Origin: Rhizobium phaseoli
GTDB taxonomy: Bacteria; Pseudomonadota; Alphaproteobacteria; Rhizobiales; Rhizobiaceae
Reading direction: 5' to 3'
NCBI RefSeq assembly: GCF_003985125.1
Contig: NZ_ML133571.1
Span: 248,001 to 312,000 of the forward strand
DNA length: 64,000 nucleotides
In this document: piece by piece, positions 23,293 to 31,527 of the stretch
Position numbering within the stretch: the stretch's first letter is position 1
Layout of the letters: every line of letters starts with the position of its first letter
Translations under genes and position numbers: made by a program
The notes under the pieces: generated by a model
Seen by the model: only the letters and a program-made list of their open reading frames with translations
Told to the model about the DNA's origin: nothing
Database searches by the model: none

Positions 23293-23607
23293 TTATCCGG
23301 CCGGCCTTCGCCGCCTGTGCCACCAGACCGCCAGCCTGCGCCGAAGCCTGCGCGCTACCGGAAGATCATGCGAGAGCACCAGGAGGCCGAGCGGCAGCAT
23401 CCAGAAACCCAGAATCGGGAGAAAGCCCAGGAATCCACACAAGACGAGGGCCACGCCGATTGTCATACGCCCAACGCGCGAACGCGGCATTCCAATGCTG
23501 AAGGCGCCGAGCATAAGCCTGTGGCTTGCGTGATCGATGCCGAAGCGCCGTGCCCGCACCTTGCGCTTATCGCTGCCCGCGCCCTGGCGATCATTCCTAT
23601 TTGTCAT
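23293..23607 (-). CDS. Small membrane protein, PGPGW-like
   Basis: This 104-residue protein has a basic cytoplasmic N-terminus and a hydrophobic hairpin (GVALVLCGFLGFLPILGFWM then LPLGLLVLSHDLP), followed by a very basic tail (RRLRRRLAVWWHRRRRP). The GFLPILGFW-x-LPLGL pattern resembles the small putative transmembrane PGPGW family. It would sit in the inner membrane with the basic tail on the cytoplasmic side. Function unknown. Confidence 0.65.
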   Translation of the reverse strand: MTNRNDRQGAGSDKRKVRARRFGIDHASHRLMLGAFSIGMPRSRVGRMTIGVALVLCGFLGFLPILGFWMLPLGLLVLSHDLPVARRLRRRLAVWWHRRRRPAG

Positions 23608-23724
23608 TTCCCAGAGATGGGCATAGGCTACCCAAATACAAGTTCATTTCATTTTTTTGAAAAAACCGCTTGGCAAATCGGGCAAGCATTTGTATTAGCC
23701 CACTCACACCGCGCCAAGCAGTGA

Positions 23725-23799
23725 TCCCTGGTAGCTCAGCGGTAGAGCATTCGACTGTTAATCGACAGGTCGCCGGTTCGAATCCGGCCCGGGGAGCCA
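23725..23799 (+). tRNA. tRNA-Asn (GUU)
   Basis: Acceptor strands TCCCTGG and CCGGGGA pair, the D arm GCTC-AGCGGTA-GAGC is complete, the anticodon loop CTGTTAA carries GTT, and the T arm GCCGG-TTCGAAT-CCGGC is perfect. CCA is encoded. No mobile-element repeat of its 3' end is seen nearby. Confidence 0.97.
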
Positions 23800-23945
23800 T
23801 TTTTCGAAATAACTGCTTGTTTTTGTCGAGAAATCGAAAAATAGGCACCTGTTTCCCCACTTTCCCTTCCCATTTTTTGAACGCCTTCGCGGCCTGTGGC
23901 CTATAGCGCCTCCTTCACTAGCCCTAAATCGGCACCCCCTACTCC

Positions 23946-24075
23946 TTGCATAAATTCACAAGGCGCATAGATTCAATCCATCAGATAGCTTTTGGCAGGT
24001 GACCACGGATGTACTGGCACCGTGCTGATGCAATCAAAGAAGGTCGGCGCGAACGGTCGCGCCGACCTTTCTTTT
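23946..24075 (+). ncRNA. Candidate small RNA B
   Basis: TTGCAT (23946-23951) and TAGATT (23968-23973) form a possible promoter with 16-base spacing. The transcript would carry GACCACGGATGTACTGGC (24001-24018), which matches 17 of 18 bases with candidate RNA A at 16690-16707, then GATG-AATC words in both. It ends in a very strong terminator. It lies in a 389-base spacer with no other gene. An alternative is a leader peptide from ATG 24009. Confidence 0.5.
24040..24075 (+). terminator. Terminator of candidate RNA B
   Basis: AAGGTCGGCGCGA (24040-24052) pairs perfectly over 13 bp with TCGCGCCGACCTT (24057-24069) around an ACGG loop and is followed by TCTTTTT. Confidence 0.92.
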
Positions 24076-24188
24076 TATCCAAAGGCCGTTCTGTGGCTAC
24101 TGCCGATAATTCCCGTGCCGGCCCGATATCTTAATCTGCTGGCGTCGGGGTGCTAAACCGACGGAATCCCCTGCCCGGTTTATGCCGA

Positions 24189-24392
24189 TTACCAAGTCTG
24201 CCGACGACACCAGTCATCGATATCCTTCTTGGTACGGTCTTTCTCGTAGCCGTAGCGCTCCTGGATCTTGCCTTCGAGCTGATCGCGCTTACCATCGATG
24301 ACGTCAAGGTCATCGTCGGTCAGCTTGCCCCACTGCTCCTTGACCTTACCTTTCGCCTGCTTCCAGTTACCTTCGACGCGATTCCAATCCAT
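24189..24392 (-). CDS. CsbD-family stress protein
   Basis: The 67-residue hydrophilic protein matches the CsbD family: MDWNRVEGNWKQAKGKVKEQ, WGKLTDDDLDVIDGKRDQL, EGKIQERYGY. CsbD-like proteins are general-stress proteins controlled by sigma-B in Bacillus; their biochemical role is not settled. A strong AGGAGGAA site precedes the start. The promoter 30-55 bases upstream is a perfect GGAAC-N16-CGTT, so general-stress sigma control is likely. Confidence 0.9.
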   Translation of the reverse strand: MDWNRVEGNWKQAKGKVKEQWGKLTDDDLDVIDGKRDQLEGKIQERYGYEKDRTKKDIDDWCRRQTW

Positions 24393-24422
24393 GGTTATTT
24401 CCTCCTATCGCTAGATAAGAGG

Positions 24423-24447
24423 AACGGAGTCGAGCGACAAGTGTTCC
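24423..24447 (-). promoter_or_regulatory. EcfG-type promoter of the CsbD gene
   Basis: On the minus strand GGAAC (24447-24443), 16 bases, CGTT (24426-24423). This is the consensus of the alphaproteobacterial general-stress sigma factor EcfG. It lies 30 bases upstream of the CsbD start. Confidence 0.75.
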
Positions 24448-24531
24448 GCTTCGTCGGGCTGCCAACCATTGCAGAGCCGACATTTGTCCAAAGGTCAGCG
24501 CCGGCATCAGATTTGGAACCGAGACAACTGT

Positions 24532-24711
24532 CTAATAGCTGCACGAACGTCCGTCACCGGGTCGGAAGCCATCGGCACAGGCCGGGTTCATCGAGTCTCC
24601 TGGCTGATATGCGGACGCCGAGCCATAGGAATTCGGCGCCGTCGAGCAGGCGGAGGCGATAGCGGCAAGAGTGATTGCTCCGGCGGCTGCAAATAACCGA
24701 AATCTGTTCAT
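24532..24711 (-). CDS. Small lipoprotein
   Basis: A 59-residue precursor with signal MNRFRLFAAAGAITLAAIAS and a lipobox-like ASAC at residues about 19-22, so it is probably acylated at Cys22. The mature part is short and polar (PNSYGSASAYQPGDSMNPAC) with two further cysteines near the C-terminus. GGGAG precedes ATG 24711. Function unknown. Confidence 0.68.
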   Translation of the reverse strand: MNRFRLFAAAGAITLAAIASACSTAPNSYGSASAYQPGDSMNPACADGFRPGDGRSCSY

Positions 24712-25009
24712 GGATGTTTCTCCCATTTCCGCTTTGACCGAACCGCGAGAGCCCCCCAGGAATATCGGGAGAGTTCCCAGAGCTCATCGCGGCGCATCAT
24801 CCTGCCCCTAAAGATATAGGCGCTCTCTCAACCGACGTTAGTTCCAGCCGCGCAGATTCTCGCCGTCCGCTAGACATTTGCGTGCGAGCAGCCGCTTTGG
24901 TTGCTCTCTGCAGCATCGCAAGTCCTGCTTGACTTGAACGGCAACCAGAACATAATAGGAACATCGGCGCAGACAAAACCTGGTTGGAGTTCTGAAGGAG
25001 ATCGAGGTC

Positions 25010-25219
25010 GTGCGTCCTGAGGCAGCTGAGAAACTGGCAGAAGAAGCGTTGAGAGGAGAAGTCGACGCAGTCGTCGCTTTTCACGATGGCGACATTCGTG
25101 CCGCCCTCACGACGCTGCTGCTGGATTGCCATCATCTGCGACTTCAGCTTGCCCTCAGCGATAAGGGCATGAGCCGCGGCATGACAGCTGAGCGGACAAC
25201 CGGTGTCGAAGGGATATGA
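25010..25219 (+). CDS. Small hypothetical protein coupled to zinc-ribbon gene
   Basis: A 69-residue frame starts with GTG 25010 behind GAAGGAGATCGAG. The product is helical (AAEKLAEEALRGEVDAVVAF, DIRAALTTLLLDCHHLRLQL). Its stop overlaps the next start as ATGA, which supports translation. No family is recognised. Confidence 0.5.
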   Translation: MRPEAAEKLAEEALRGEVDAVVAFHDGDIRAALTTLLLDCHHLRLQLALSDKGMSRGMTAERTTGVEGI

Positions 25220-25485
25220 AACATCGTCGCGGCATCGGACTGGCGCCCCCCGATCACCATGCTGTCGAAATCGACACGGTGACGCTGACGACCCTACCGC
25301 AATGGTACGTCATTTACGCCCGTTGCCGCGCATGCCAGCGCCAAACGCTGATCGAGCGGCGGGACGTTGCCCGTCGCGGTAGCCGCGACCTGTCTCTCGC
25401 CGAACTGGCCAAGCGCCTCAAATGCCGGCGATGCGGCAACCGTTCCGGCAATCTGCTGTTCCTCGAGATGCTCCCTCGCGATTGA
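25216..25485 (+). CDS. Zinc-ribbon hypothetical protein
   Basis: The 89-residue protein has two Cys pairs, ARCRACQRQT and LKCRRCGNRS, spaced about 37 residues, as in a small zinc ribbon. Between them is a helix SLAELAKRLKC. Proteins of this type are common in Rhizobiales next to stress genes. It is coupled to the 69-residue gene upstream. A nucleic-acid or protein-binding role is likely from the fold; the partner is unknown. Confidence 0.65.
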   Translation: MKHRRGIGLAPPDHHAVEIDTVTLTTLPQWYVIYARCRACQRQTLIERRDVARRGSRDLSLAELAKRLKCRRCGNRSGNLLFLEMLPRD

Positions 25486-25516
25486 AGAGATCTCCAAAGC
25501 TACTCTGCGTCGGCCG

Positions 25517-25541
25517 GGAACAAACACCGTGCAGAAAAGTT
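25517..25541 (+). promoter_or_regulatory. EcfG-like promoter before 25587
   Basis: GGAAC (25517-25521), 17 bases, GTT (25539-25541). It lies 46 bases upstream of the 25-residue peptide gene and would drive it together with the 306-residue membrane protein. Confidence 0.6.
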
Positions 25542-25586
25542 GTGTGGCACCAACCACGTAACGTCGACTTTGACAGGAGGTCTCTC

Positions 25587-25664
25587 ATGGGTCGCGGTAT
25601 TCTACTTTGGCTGCTCGGTGTCCCACTGCCTATCATCATACTTCTGGCTTTGTTTATGCGATAG
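25587..25664 (+). CDS. 25-residue hydrophobic peptide
   Basis: ATG 25587 is preceded by an excellent ACAGGAGG site. The product MGRGILLWLLGVPLPIIILL plus five residues is one membrane helix. I recall near-identical tiny proteins annotated in other Rhizobiales, so it is probably real. It lies nine bases before the next gene in the same transcript, behind an EcfG-like promoter. Confidence 0.65.
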   Translation: MGRGILLWLLGVPLPIIILLALFMR

Positions 25665-25673
25665 GAGCGAATC

Positions 25674-26594
25674 ATGTCGGTCTCAACGACAGGTTCCGGA
25701 GAGGTTGTTGCTCCGGTTGAATCCTCAAAATCCGCCATGACATGGGGACCTATCTTCGGCGGGGCGGCCGCCGCTATCGGCGTGACCCTCATCCTTCTGC
25801 TTCTGGGATCGGGGCTCGGGCTGACGATGGTGTCGCCCTGGTCGGGGCAAAGCAGCTCGCTCGGCACACTTGGCGTCACGGCGGCGATCTGGCTCGTGCT
25901 CGTGCAATGGCTCTCCTCCGCTCTCGGGGGCTATGTTACCGGGCGGCTGCGCACAAAATGGGCTGCGGTCCACACCGATGAAGTTTTCTTCCGCGACACC
26001 GCCCATGGTTTCATAAGCTGGGCACTGGCGACGATCTTTGTCGCCGGTTTCCTTGCGTCGTCGCTGACATCGCTCGCCAGCGCCGGCGCACAGGCGGTGG
26101 GATCGACCGCGCAAGCCGTCGGCTCGACTGCCGCTGCCGCCGGCACGGCAGCAGCGGCGTCGGCAACATCGCCCCTGGATCTGCCCACCGCCTATTTCAC
26201 AGACGCCTTATTGCGTCCTGATCAGGCGCGTGCGGCAGCGCCATCGAACGATGCCGCGGCAACATCGGAAGTCTCCCGCATTCTCCTCAACGGCGCCGCC
26301 GAGGGGCAAATTCCTGATGACGACAAAGCCTATCTTGCCTCCATCGTCGCTGCGCGGACCGGTCTTTCCGAAGCCGATGCGCGCGCCCGCGTCGACACCG
26401 TGCTGAAGCGTATCGACGATGCCAAGGTCGCCACGCAGAAAGCTGCCGACGAGGCACGCAAGGCCGCCTCCACCACGGCCCTGCTCGGATCCCTGTCACT
26501 TCTGGTCGGCGCTTTCATCGCCGCGGCAGCCGCGGCTTTCGGGGGATCGCAACGCGATGAAGAGGAAGATCTCATCGTGACCTCCAGGATCTAA
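25674..26594 (+). CDS. PhnA-like integral membrane protein
   Basis: This 306-residue inner-membrane protein has helices at about 24-55 (GPIFGGAAAAIGVTLILLLL), 64-90 and 112-140, then a long Ala-rich linker, a soluble helical section (DKAYLASIVAARTGLSEADA) and a last membrane helix (LLGSLSLLVGAFIAAAAAAF) before an acidic tail. The family is often labelled PhnA-like in rhizobia but has no enzymatic motif. A C-terminal domain of this type may respond to envelope stress. It is co-transcribed with the tiny peptide upstream and ends at a strong terminator. Confidence 0.7.
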   Translation: MSVSTTGSGEVVAPVESSKSAMTWGPIFGGAAAAIGVTLILLLLGSGLGLTMVSPWSGQSSSLGTLGVTAAIWLVLVQWLSSALGGYVTGRLRTKWAAVHTDEVFFRDTAHGFISWALATIFVAGFLASSLTSLASAGAQAVGSTAQAVGSTAAAAGTAAAASATSPLDLPTAYFTDALLRPDQARAAAPSNDAAATSEVSRILLNGAAEGQIPDDDKAYLASIVAARTGLSEADARARVDTVLKRIDDAKVATQKAADEARKAASTTALLGSLSLLVGAFIAAAAAAFGGSQRDEEEDLIVTSRI

Positions 26595-26605
26595 AGAACG
26601 AATCG

Positions 26606-26643
26606 AACGGGGGCGAGCTCGACGCTGCGCCCCCGTTTTCTTT
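26606..26643 (+). terminator. Terminator after the PhnA-like gene
   Basis: AACGGGGGCG pairs with CGCCCCCGTT over 10 bp and is followed by TTCTTT. Confidence 0.85.
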
Positions 26644-26757
26644 GGCACACCGGCTGACATCGACTGGCGGCAACGGGGCGACCGCCTTTATCAAAAGGCT
26701 CAATGGACACCGCGCGGTTCTGCACCATCTTCTCCTACAGGGGCTGTGGAGAGCCGT

Positions 26758-27117
26758 ATGCGCTGGCGCTTTCGACGAATTTCCGACCTGCTCGTTTCCT
26801 GGACAGGGCATCGCGCGATCCCGGTCGCGCTGATCGCATTGGCTGTCACATGGACAGCAGTCGGCCTGAGCTTTTCCTTTCCACGGCAGTGGTTTTTGCT
26901 GACCAACATGGCAGGGACACTCATCACATTCTTTATTTTGCTGCTGCTGCAACAGTCTCAGAATCGAGACATGAAAGCGCTTCACACCAAGCTCGACGAA
27001 CTGATCCGATCGAGCGAAGCAGGAAACCATTGGATTTCGGCGGAAAAGAAAGACGCTGACGCGATTGAAGGCATGCGCCAGCAACATCAAGAGCAGATTT
27101 CGGAGGAGCGGGCTTGA
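26758..27117 (+). CDS. Low-affinity iron permease family protein 1
   Basis: A 119-residue membrane protein with two helices (AIPVALIALAVTWTAVGLSF and LTNMAGTLITFFILLLLQQS) followed by QSQNRDMKALHTKLDELIRS. That block is the signature of the bacterial members of the low-affinity iron permease family (Pfam Iron_permease). Transport has not been shown for the short bacterial forms. ATG 26758 is preferred over GTG 26746 because GGAG lies six bases before it. A second family member is convergent 11 bases away. Confidence 0.8.
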   Translation: MRWRFRRISDLLVSWTGHRAIPVALIALAVTWTAVGLSFSFPRQWFLLTNMAGTLITFFILLLLQQSQNRDMKALHTKLDELIRSSEAGNHWISAEKKDADAIEGMRQQHQEQISEERA

Positions 27118-27128
27118 GAGCGATGCGT

Positions 27129-27533
27129 TTAAATTGACGTCTCGGCGGCGGATCTTTCTTCCGCTTCCTCCTCCATGTGTTCAGCCTTTTCAGCAAGGGT
27201 CTTGCTCATTTCTCGGAGTTCGCCCTCGTCCAGCTTCTCGATACCAACAAATTTATTGGCGGCCTGGCTTGTCAGAATGAGCTCATCAAGCTTGGCCTGC
27301 AGAGCCTTGCCGTCGCGGTTCTGGCTGTTCTGCAACACAAACACCATAAGGAAGGTGATGATCGTGGTCGTCGTGTTGATCACCAGCTGCCAAGTTTCGG
27401 AATAATCGAAAAAGGGTCCGGAAACCGCCCAGACAAGCACGAGCATCAGGGCTGCGACAAAGGTGAACGGCCTTCCCGACAGCTCGGCGACGGTGGTTGC
27501 GAAGGAAGAGAAGAAGTTGGATTTGTTGGACAT
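27129..27533 (-). CDS. Low-affinity iron permease family protein 2
   Basis: The 134-residue product has two membrane helices (GRPFTFVAALMLVLVWAVSG and WQLVINTTTTIITFLMVFVL) and the family block QNSQNRDGKALQAKLDELIL, then an acidic coiled-coil tail (REMSKTLAEKAEHMEEEAEE). It is a paralogue of the convergent 26758 gene. An EcfG-like promoter lies 45-70 bases upstream, so it is probably part of the general stress regulon. Confidence 0.82.
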   Translation of the reverse strand: MSNKSNFFSSFATTVAELSGRPFTFVAALMLVLVWAVSGPFFDYSETWQLVINTTTTIITFLMVFVLQNSQNRDGKALQAKLDELILTSQAANKFVGIEKLDEGELREMSKTLAEKAEHMEEEAEERSAAETSI

Positions 27534-27577
27534 TTAAGAGGGCTCCCGCAGCGTCAATGCTGTCAATCGACAACATC

Positions 27578-27602
27578 AACTCCATATCTGCGCGGAAGTT
27601 CC
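27578..27602 (-). promoter_or_regulatory. EcfG-like promoter of iron permease gene 2
   Basis: On the minus strand GGAAC (27602-27598), 17 bases, GTT (27580-27578). It lies about 45 bases upstream of the start at 27533. Confidence 0.6.
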
Positions 27603-27749
27603 TTATGCGCTCCAGACCGGCGACGGCGCCCTCACTCCGCCAGATTGCCATCCAGGCGCTCTGCCGCGGACTTCATGCATAAAGTGCGGCTTAACTCTCG
27701 GTTTTTGTGGCTGCTCCAGAAACAGCCGCATGTTTTCGGGCGCCACGCG

Positions 27750-28049
27750 TCAGCGTTTTTGAGATTTGGCGACAGCCCGCTTTTGATGGCTAAGGACGAG
27801 CTCGATCTGGACATCCTGCTGAAACTCCAGCACCTGCTGACGGACATCGCTCTCCGCAATGCCCGCGGCCAACAACTGGTCGGCCAGCCTGCGGCATTCG
27901 GCCTTCCAGAATTCGATCGCGTCCGCACCATGACGCCGGCCTAGTTCTCGGGCGCAGCGCTCGATATTGGCGATTCCGGTAGCGGAGGGAAAGGCAATGA
28001 CCTTGCCTTCATGAGAGGCGGCAGGGCGGCGGGTCGTTTCAGTAGCCAT
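27750..28049 (-). CDS. DUF6074 family protein
   Basis: A 99-residue soluble protein with the DUF6074 pattern: KVIAFPSATGIANIERCARE, then LGRRHGADAIEFWKAECRRL and a helix AESDVRQQVLEFQQDVQIEL. The family is widespread in Rhizobiales, often in several copies, and uncharacterised. The tail is basic. AGGAAAC precedes the start. Confidence 0.78.
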   Translation of the reverse strand: MATETTRRPAASHEGKVIAFPSATGIANIERCARELGRRHGADAIEFWKAECRRLADQLLAAGIAESDVRQQVLEFQQDVQIELVLSHQKRAVAKSQKR

Positions 28050-28238
28050 CGAACACAGGTTTCCTTTGATCCTATGTGTTGTCTACGGGACGATGGTTAA
28101 TGCTTTCTATTCGTTTGCCTGGTTCGACGGCAAGACTTGGCTCCGCGTGGTCACATCGCACTGTCTTCGACCTTGACGGCGGCCCGCCGATGCGCCGACA
28201 GTCTCGGTCGTGACCGACACCTCAGCCAGCAGAGACCA

Positions 28239-29510
28239 ATGATGACAATAACCGCCGCCCCCCGCGACTTCCTGAAAAGCCTGTTCGACGCGGCGGTTCG
28301 CGCCGCCGATCCGTTGACCGGCATAAAGGCCCGTCTGCCGGAGAAGCCGAAAGGCAGAACCGTGGTGATCGGCGCCGGCAAGGGCGCGGCGCAGATGGCC
28401 CAAGCGCTCGAAAGCGTCTGGGACGGACCGCTCGAGGGACTGGTGGTCACCCGATACGGCTACGGCTGCGACACGCGCCACACCGAGATCATCGAGGCGG
28501 CTCACCCGGTGCCCGATGCGGCGGGGCTTGCTGCGGCAAGGCGGTTGATGGAAACGGTGAACCAGCTGACGGAAGACGATCTGGTGATTGCTCTCGTCTG
28601 CGGCGGCGGCTCGGCGCTGCTGCCCGCCCCGCCGAAGGGACTGACCCTTGAAGACGAGATTGCACTCAACGAAATGCTGCTTGCTTCGGGCGCGCCGATC
28701 TCGGCGATGAATGTCGTGCGCAAGCATCTCTCCACCATCAAAGGCGGCAGACTTGCGGCGGCGACGAAAGCGAGGGTCGTCAGCCTGATCGTGTCCGACA
28801 TTCCGGGCGATAATCCCGCCCATGTCGCCTCAGGGCCGACCGTGCCCGACAGTTCAACTCGGCACGAGGCCCTCGAGATTATCAGGCAATACGGATTGCC
28901 GCTGCCGCAGGCCGCCCTCGATCATCTGAACTCGCCGAAAGCTGATGCGCCTCGTCCGGACGATCCGGTGTTTTCCCGGCACGAGCATCACATCATTGCC
29001 TCGGCCGGCGTATCGCTGGAGGCAGCGGCCGCCCAGGCGAAAGAGCAAGGGATCGAAGCGGCTATCCTTTCCGATGCGATCGAAGGTGAATCGCGCGACG
29101 TGGCGCTGGTGCATGCGGCGATCGCCCGCGAGGTGCTCGGTCGGAACAGGCCTTTTTCGAAGCCGGTCGTCATCCTGTCCGGCGGCGAGACGACGGTGAC
29201 GCTCCGGGGCAAGGGCGGCAAGGGCGGGCGCAACGGCGAGTTCGCGCTCGCCATGGCGCTCGCGATCGACGGACAGCAGGACATTCATGTCCTTGCCGCC
29301 GACACGGACGGCATCGACGGCTCGGAAGACAATGCCGGCGCCTTTGCCGATGGCGGCACAGTCAAGCGCCTTCGCACCGCCGGGCTCGACGCGCGCCGGC
29401 TGCTTGACGGCAATGACAGCTATTCGGGCTTTGCTGCCGTCGGCGACCTCTTCGAAACGGGGCCGACCGGAACCAACGTCAATGATTTCAGAGCCATTCT
29501 GATCGGTTAA
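28239..29510 (+). CDS. Glycerate 2-kinase (DUF4147/MOFRL)
   Basis: The 423-residue cytoplasmic enzyme phosphorylates D-glycerate to 2-phosphoglycerate, linking glyoxylate or tartrate breakdown to glycolysis. The N-terminal DUF4147 domain has VVIGAGKGAAQMAQALE, ALVCGGGSALLPAPP and KHLSTIKGGRLA. The C-terminal MOFRL domain has VILSGGETTVTL, GGRNGEFAL and AADTDGIDGSEDNAGA. Older annotations call the family hydroxypyruvate reductase TtuD. The start is ATG 28239 or 28242, where the family normally begins; the frame is open upstream. Confidence 0.92.
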   Translation: MMTITAAPRDFLKSLFDAAVRAADPLTGIKARLPEKPKGRTVVIGAGKGAAQMAQALESVWDGPLEGLVVTRYGYGCDTRHTEIIEAAHPVPDAAGLAAARRLMETVNQLTEDDLVIALVCGGGSALLPAPPKGLTLEDEIALNEMLLASGAPISAMNVVRKHLSTIKGGRLAAATKARVVSLIVSDIPGDNPAHVASGPTVPDSSTRHEALEIIRQYGLPLPQAALDHLNSPKADAPRPDDPVFSRHEHHIIASAGVSLEAAAAQAKEQGIEAAILSDAIEGESRDVALVHAAIAREVLGRNRPFSKPVVILSGGETTVTLRGKGGKGGRNGEFALAMALAIDGQQDIHVLAADTDGIDGSEDNAGAFADGGTVKRLRTAGLDARRLLDGNDSYSGFAAVGDLFETGPTGTNVNDFRAILIG

Positions 29511-29522
29511 GACCCGGCCGGA

Positions 29523-30476
29523 TCACGCCGTGATCCGCCCCTGCCCGACAAGCCAGCCGACCGATTCCTGCACCGCCTGCAGCGACGTATATCGCGGCGT
29601 GTAACCGAGCAGGCGTGCGGCTTTGGCGATCGAGCAATTCGGACTGCGGGCAATATGCTCCCATGTCGCCTCCGCATCCTCGGCCGTCTGGCCTTCGGCC
29701 CAGACGTCGAACGGGGCGAAGGTGAGGTTCGGTTCTCGCCCGAACCAGCGCGACATCGCCTCCGCATAACCGCGAAGGGTCAGGGCCTGCTCCGAAACCG
29801 CGTGGAAACTTTCTCCGATCGATGCGTTCCAGCGGGCAATTGCATCCATGAACATCGCCGCCACGTCATCGGCGTGGACGTGATGAACGGTCTCCAGGCC
29901 GAAATTGGGCAGGGCCAGGGTTTCGCCGCGGGCAAGGGTCGAGAAGACCTCCAGGTTGAAATTGCCGGCCGGATTGAGTGGCGCCCATCCGGTGCCGACG
30001 ATGTGGCCGGGGTGGATGATGGTTGCCGGGAAGCCTTGCAGCCGTGCCTGCTGCAGCAGATAGGTTTCGATCGCCGCCTTCTGGATACCATAGTCACCGA
30101 AGGGAGACTTCGGCGCCTCCTCCCGTGTCGGCACTGTCGTGGGGTAACCATGTGTCCAGATCGTGCCGGTGTGCAGGAAGTGGCCGACATGCCCGGACAA
30201 GGCCGTCACCAGTTGCTCGGCACTTTCCAGCGTGAAGCAGATCATGTCGATGACGATATCGGCCTTCAATGCGCGCACGGCTTTGCCGAATTCGCCGGCC
30301 CGCTCCATCCCGGCCCGATCCATCTGGCGCTGGTCGACGCAGGCCCAGGCGTGGTTTTCCCTATAAGGCTTCGCCGCGCCGCGGCTGATGGTGACGACGT
30401 CGTGCCCCGCCTCCACCAGACGCGGAACAAGATAGGTTCCGACATGGCCCGTCGCCCCGATGACCAAAACCCGCAT
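29523..30476 (-). CDS. NAD-dependent epimerase/dehydratase family protein
   Basis: A 317-residue extended short-chain dehydrogenase. It begins with the Rossmann motif VLVIGATGHVGTYL, and the Tyr-x3-Lys position reads YGIQK after the phosphate-loop region HTGTIWTHGY. The product FHAVSEQAL and the C-terminal substrate region are atypical for known sugar epimerases. GGGAGGAACG lies before ATG 30476. It is convergent with the glycerate kinase gene (12 bases between stops). Substrate unknown. Confidence 0.85.
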   Translation of the reverse strand: MRVLVIGATGHVGTYLVPRLVEAGHDVVTISRGAAKPYRENHAWACVDQRQMDRAGMERAGEFGKAVRALKADIVIDMICFTLESAEQLVTALSGHVGHFLHTGTIWTHGYPTTVPTREEAPKSPFGDYGIQKAAIETYLLQQARLQGFPATIIHPGHIVGTGWAPLNPAGNFNLEVFSTLARGETLALPNFGLETVHHVHADDVAAMFMDAIARWNASIGESFHAVSEQALTLRGYAEAMSRWFGREPNLTFAPFDVWAEGQTAEDAEATWEHIARSPNCSIAKAARLLGYTPRYTSLQAVQESVGWLVGQGRITA

Positions 30477-30570
30477 TGTCGTTCCTCCCTTGGCATGATC
30501 CGCACCGACTATGCTGCGCCGACCCAAGATCCTGCAAGCGGAGTTTTCCCCGGAATGGCTAACCGCCCGG

Positions 30571-31527
30571 CTATTGATTCTTGAAAACCAGACAGGTGCC
30601 GCCGTGCCGGCGGATCTGGTTGCAGACGTCGTTGGCTTCCATGCGCGTCTGCCGGGCGATGCGGGCGACATAACGCGGACGGAAACCGAAGCTGCGGTCG
30701 CGCTGGCGCAGGATCAGCGGCTGCTCCGCATCCAGGGGCGAAGGCAGATCCTGCACGGCATCGAGAAACAGGCGCCGGGCCACCGCTACATCGGCATTCG
30801 CGGCCAGCTGAACGCCCCAGGGCGCCCAGTTGCCCTCCTGACGCCAGGGCGTTTCCTTCAACCTCCGCCTTTCGGCGAGCGCAACGCAGCCATCGAGAAA
30901 GGGCTTGTCCTTATCGAGCGGGGCTGCGGCATTCTCCGGCGGGTTATCCTTCCATTCCTCGACCGTATGGGCAGTGATCGCCATCACATAACCCCGCGTC
31001 TCGTAAGGTAATCTGCCTGACGTAAGATAAGCGGCAAGACCGTTTTCGCCGGCATTATAGGCGGCCGCGGCAAGGCCGAGATTGCCGAACCGATTTCGCA
31101 ACTCGTCGAGATACTGCGCCGACTTCCTGAGCGCTTCCAATACCTGATAGCTGTCTTCGAGGCCGCGCAGTTTCGCCGTTCCGGGCATGAACTGCGCAAT
31201 TCCCTGCGCTCCCTTGAAGCTGACGGCATCGGGGCGAAAGGTGCTCTCACGCCAGATGAGACGGGCGAAATAATCCGGCGGCAACTGATTGGCCGCGGCG
31301 AAATGCTCGATCGCGGCGCAGAGATCGCGATTGAAATTGTCCTTGCGGATGCAGAGCGTCTCGCCTGATCCCGAGGCCGAAGGCCCCGAATAGAGACAGG
31401 CCGGCTCGGCAGTGCTCTCTTCCGGCCGAGCCTTTGGCGTGCCCGCCATGGAAAGCAGGAAACAGAGCGAAAGCATGGCCTTCGCCGATCTCCTCACCAT
31501 ATCGGACTGACGCTTTCGCCCTATCAT
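30571..31527 (-). CDS. Lytic transglycosylase (SLT domain)
   Basis: This 318-residue periplasmic protein cleaves peptidoglycan. It has a signal peptide (AMLSLCFLLSMAG). The SLT domain at about residues 75-180 includes the catalytic glutamate in LIWRESTFRPDAVS, then GAQGIAQFMPGTA and AAAAYNAGENGL. The C-terminal 120 residues hold a SPOR-like or novel domain with ARIARQTRMEANDVCNQIRR and a disulfide-prone Cys pair. It may remodel the wall for an envelope complex or in cell growth. Confidence 0.9.
   Translation of the reverse strand: MIGRKRQSDMVRRSAKAMLSLCFLLSMAGTPKARPEESTAEPACLYSGPSASGSGETLCIRKDNFNRDLCAAIEHFAAANQLPPDYFARLIWRESTFRPDAVSFKGAQGIAQFMPGTAKLRGLEDSYQVLEALRKSAQYLDELRNRFGNLGLAAAAYNAGENGLAAYLTSGRLPYETRGYVMAITAHTVEEWKDNPPENAAAPLDKDKPFLDGCVALAERRRLKETPWRQEGNWAPWGVQLAANADVAVARRLFLDAVQDLPSPLDAEQPLILRQRDRSFGFRPRYVARIARQTRMEANDVCNQIRRHGGTCLVFKNQ

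Noticed and set aside
23725..23799. tRNA-Asn as a second integration site
   Set aside because: I found no repeat of its 3' end nearby and no integrase beside it.
24400..24420. CTATCGCTAGATAA near the CsbD start as a sixth copy of the element dyad
   Set aside because: It shares only part of the half-site (TAGCGATAG rather than TAGCGATAA) and lacks the second half at six bases.
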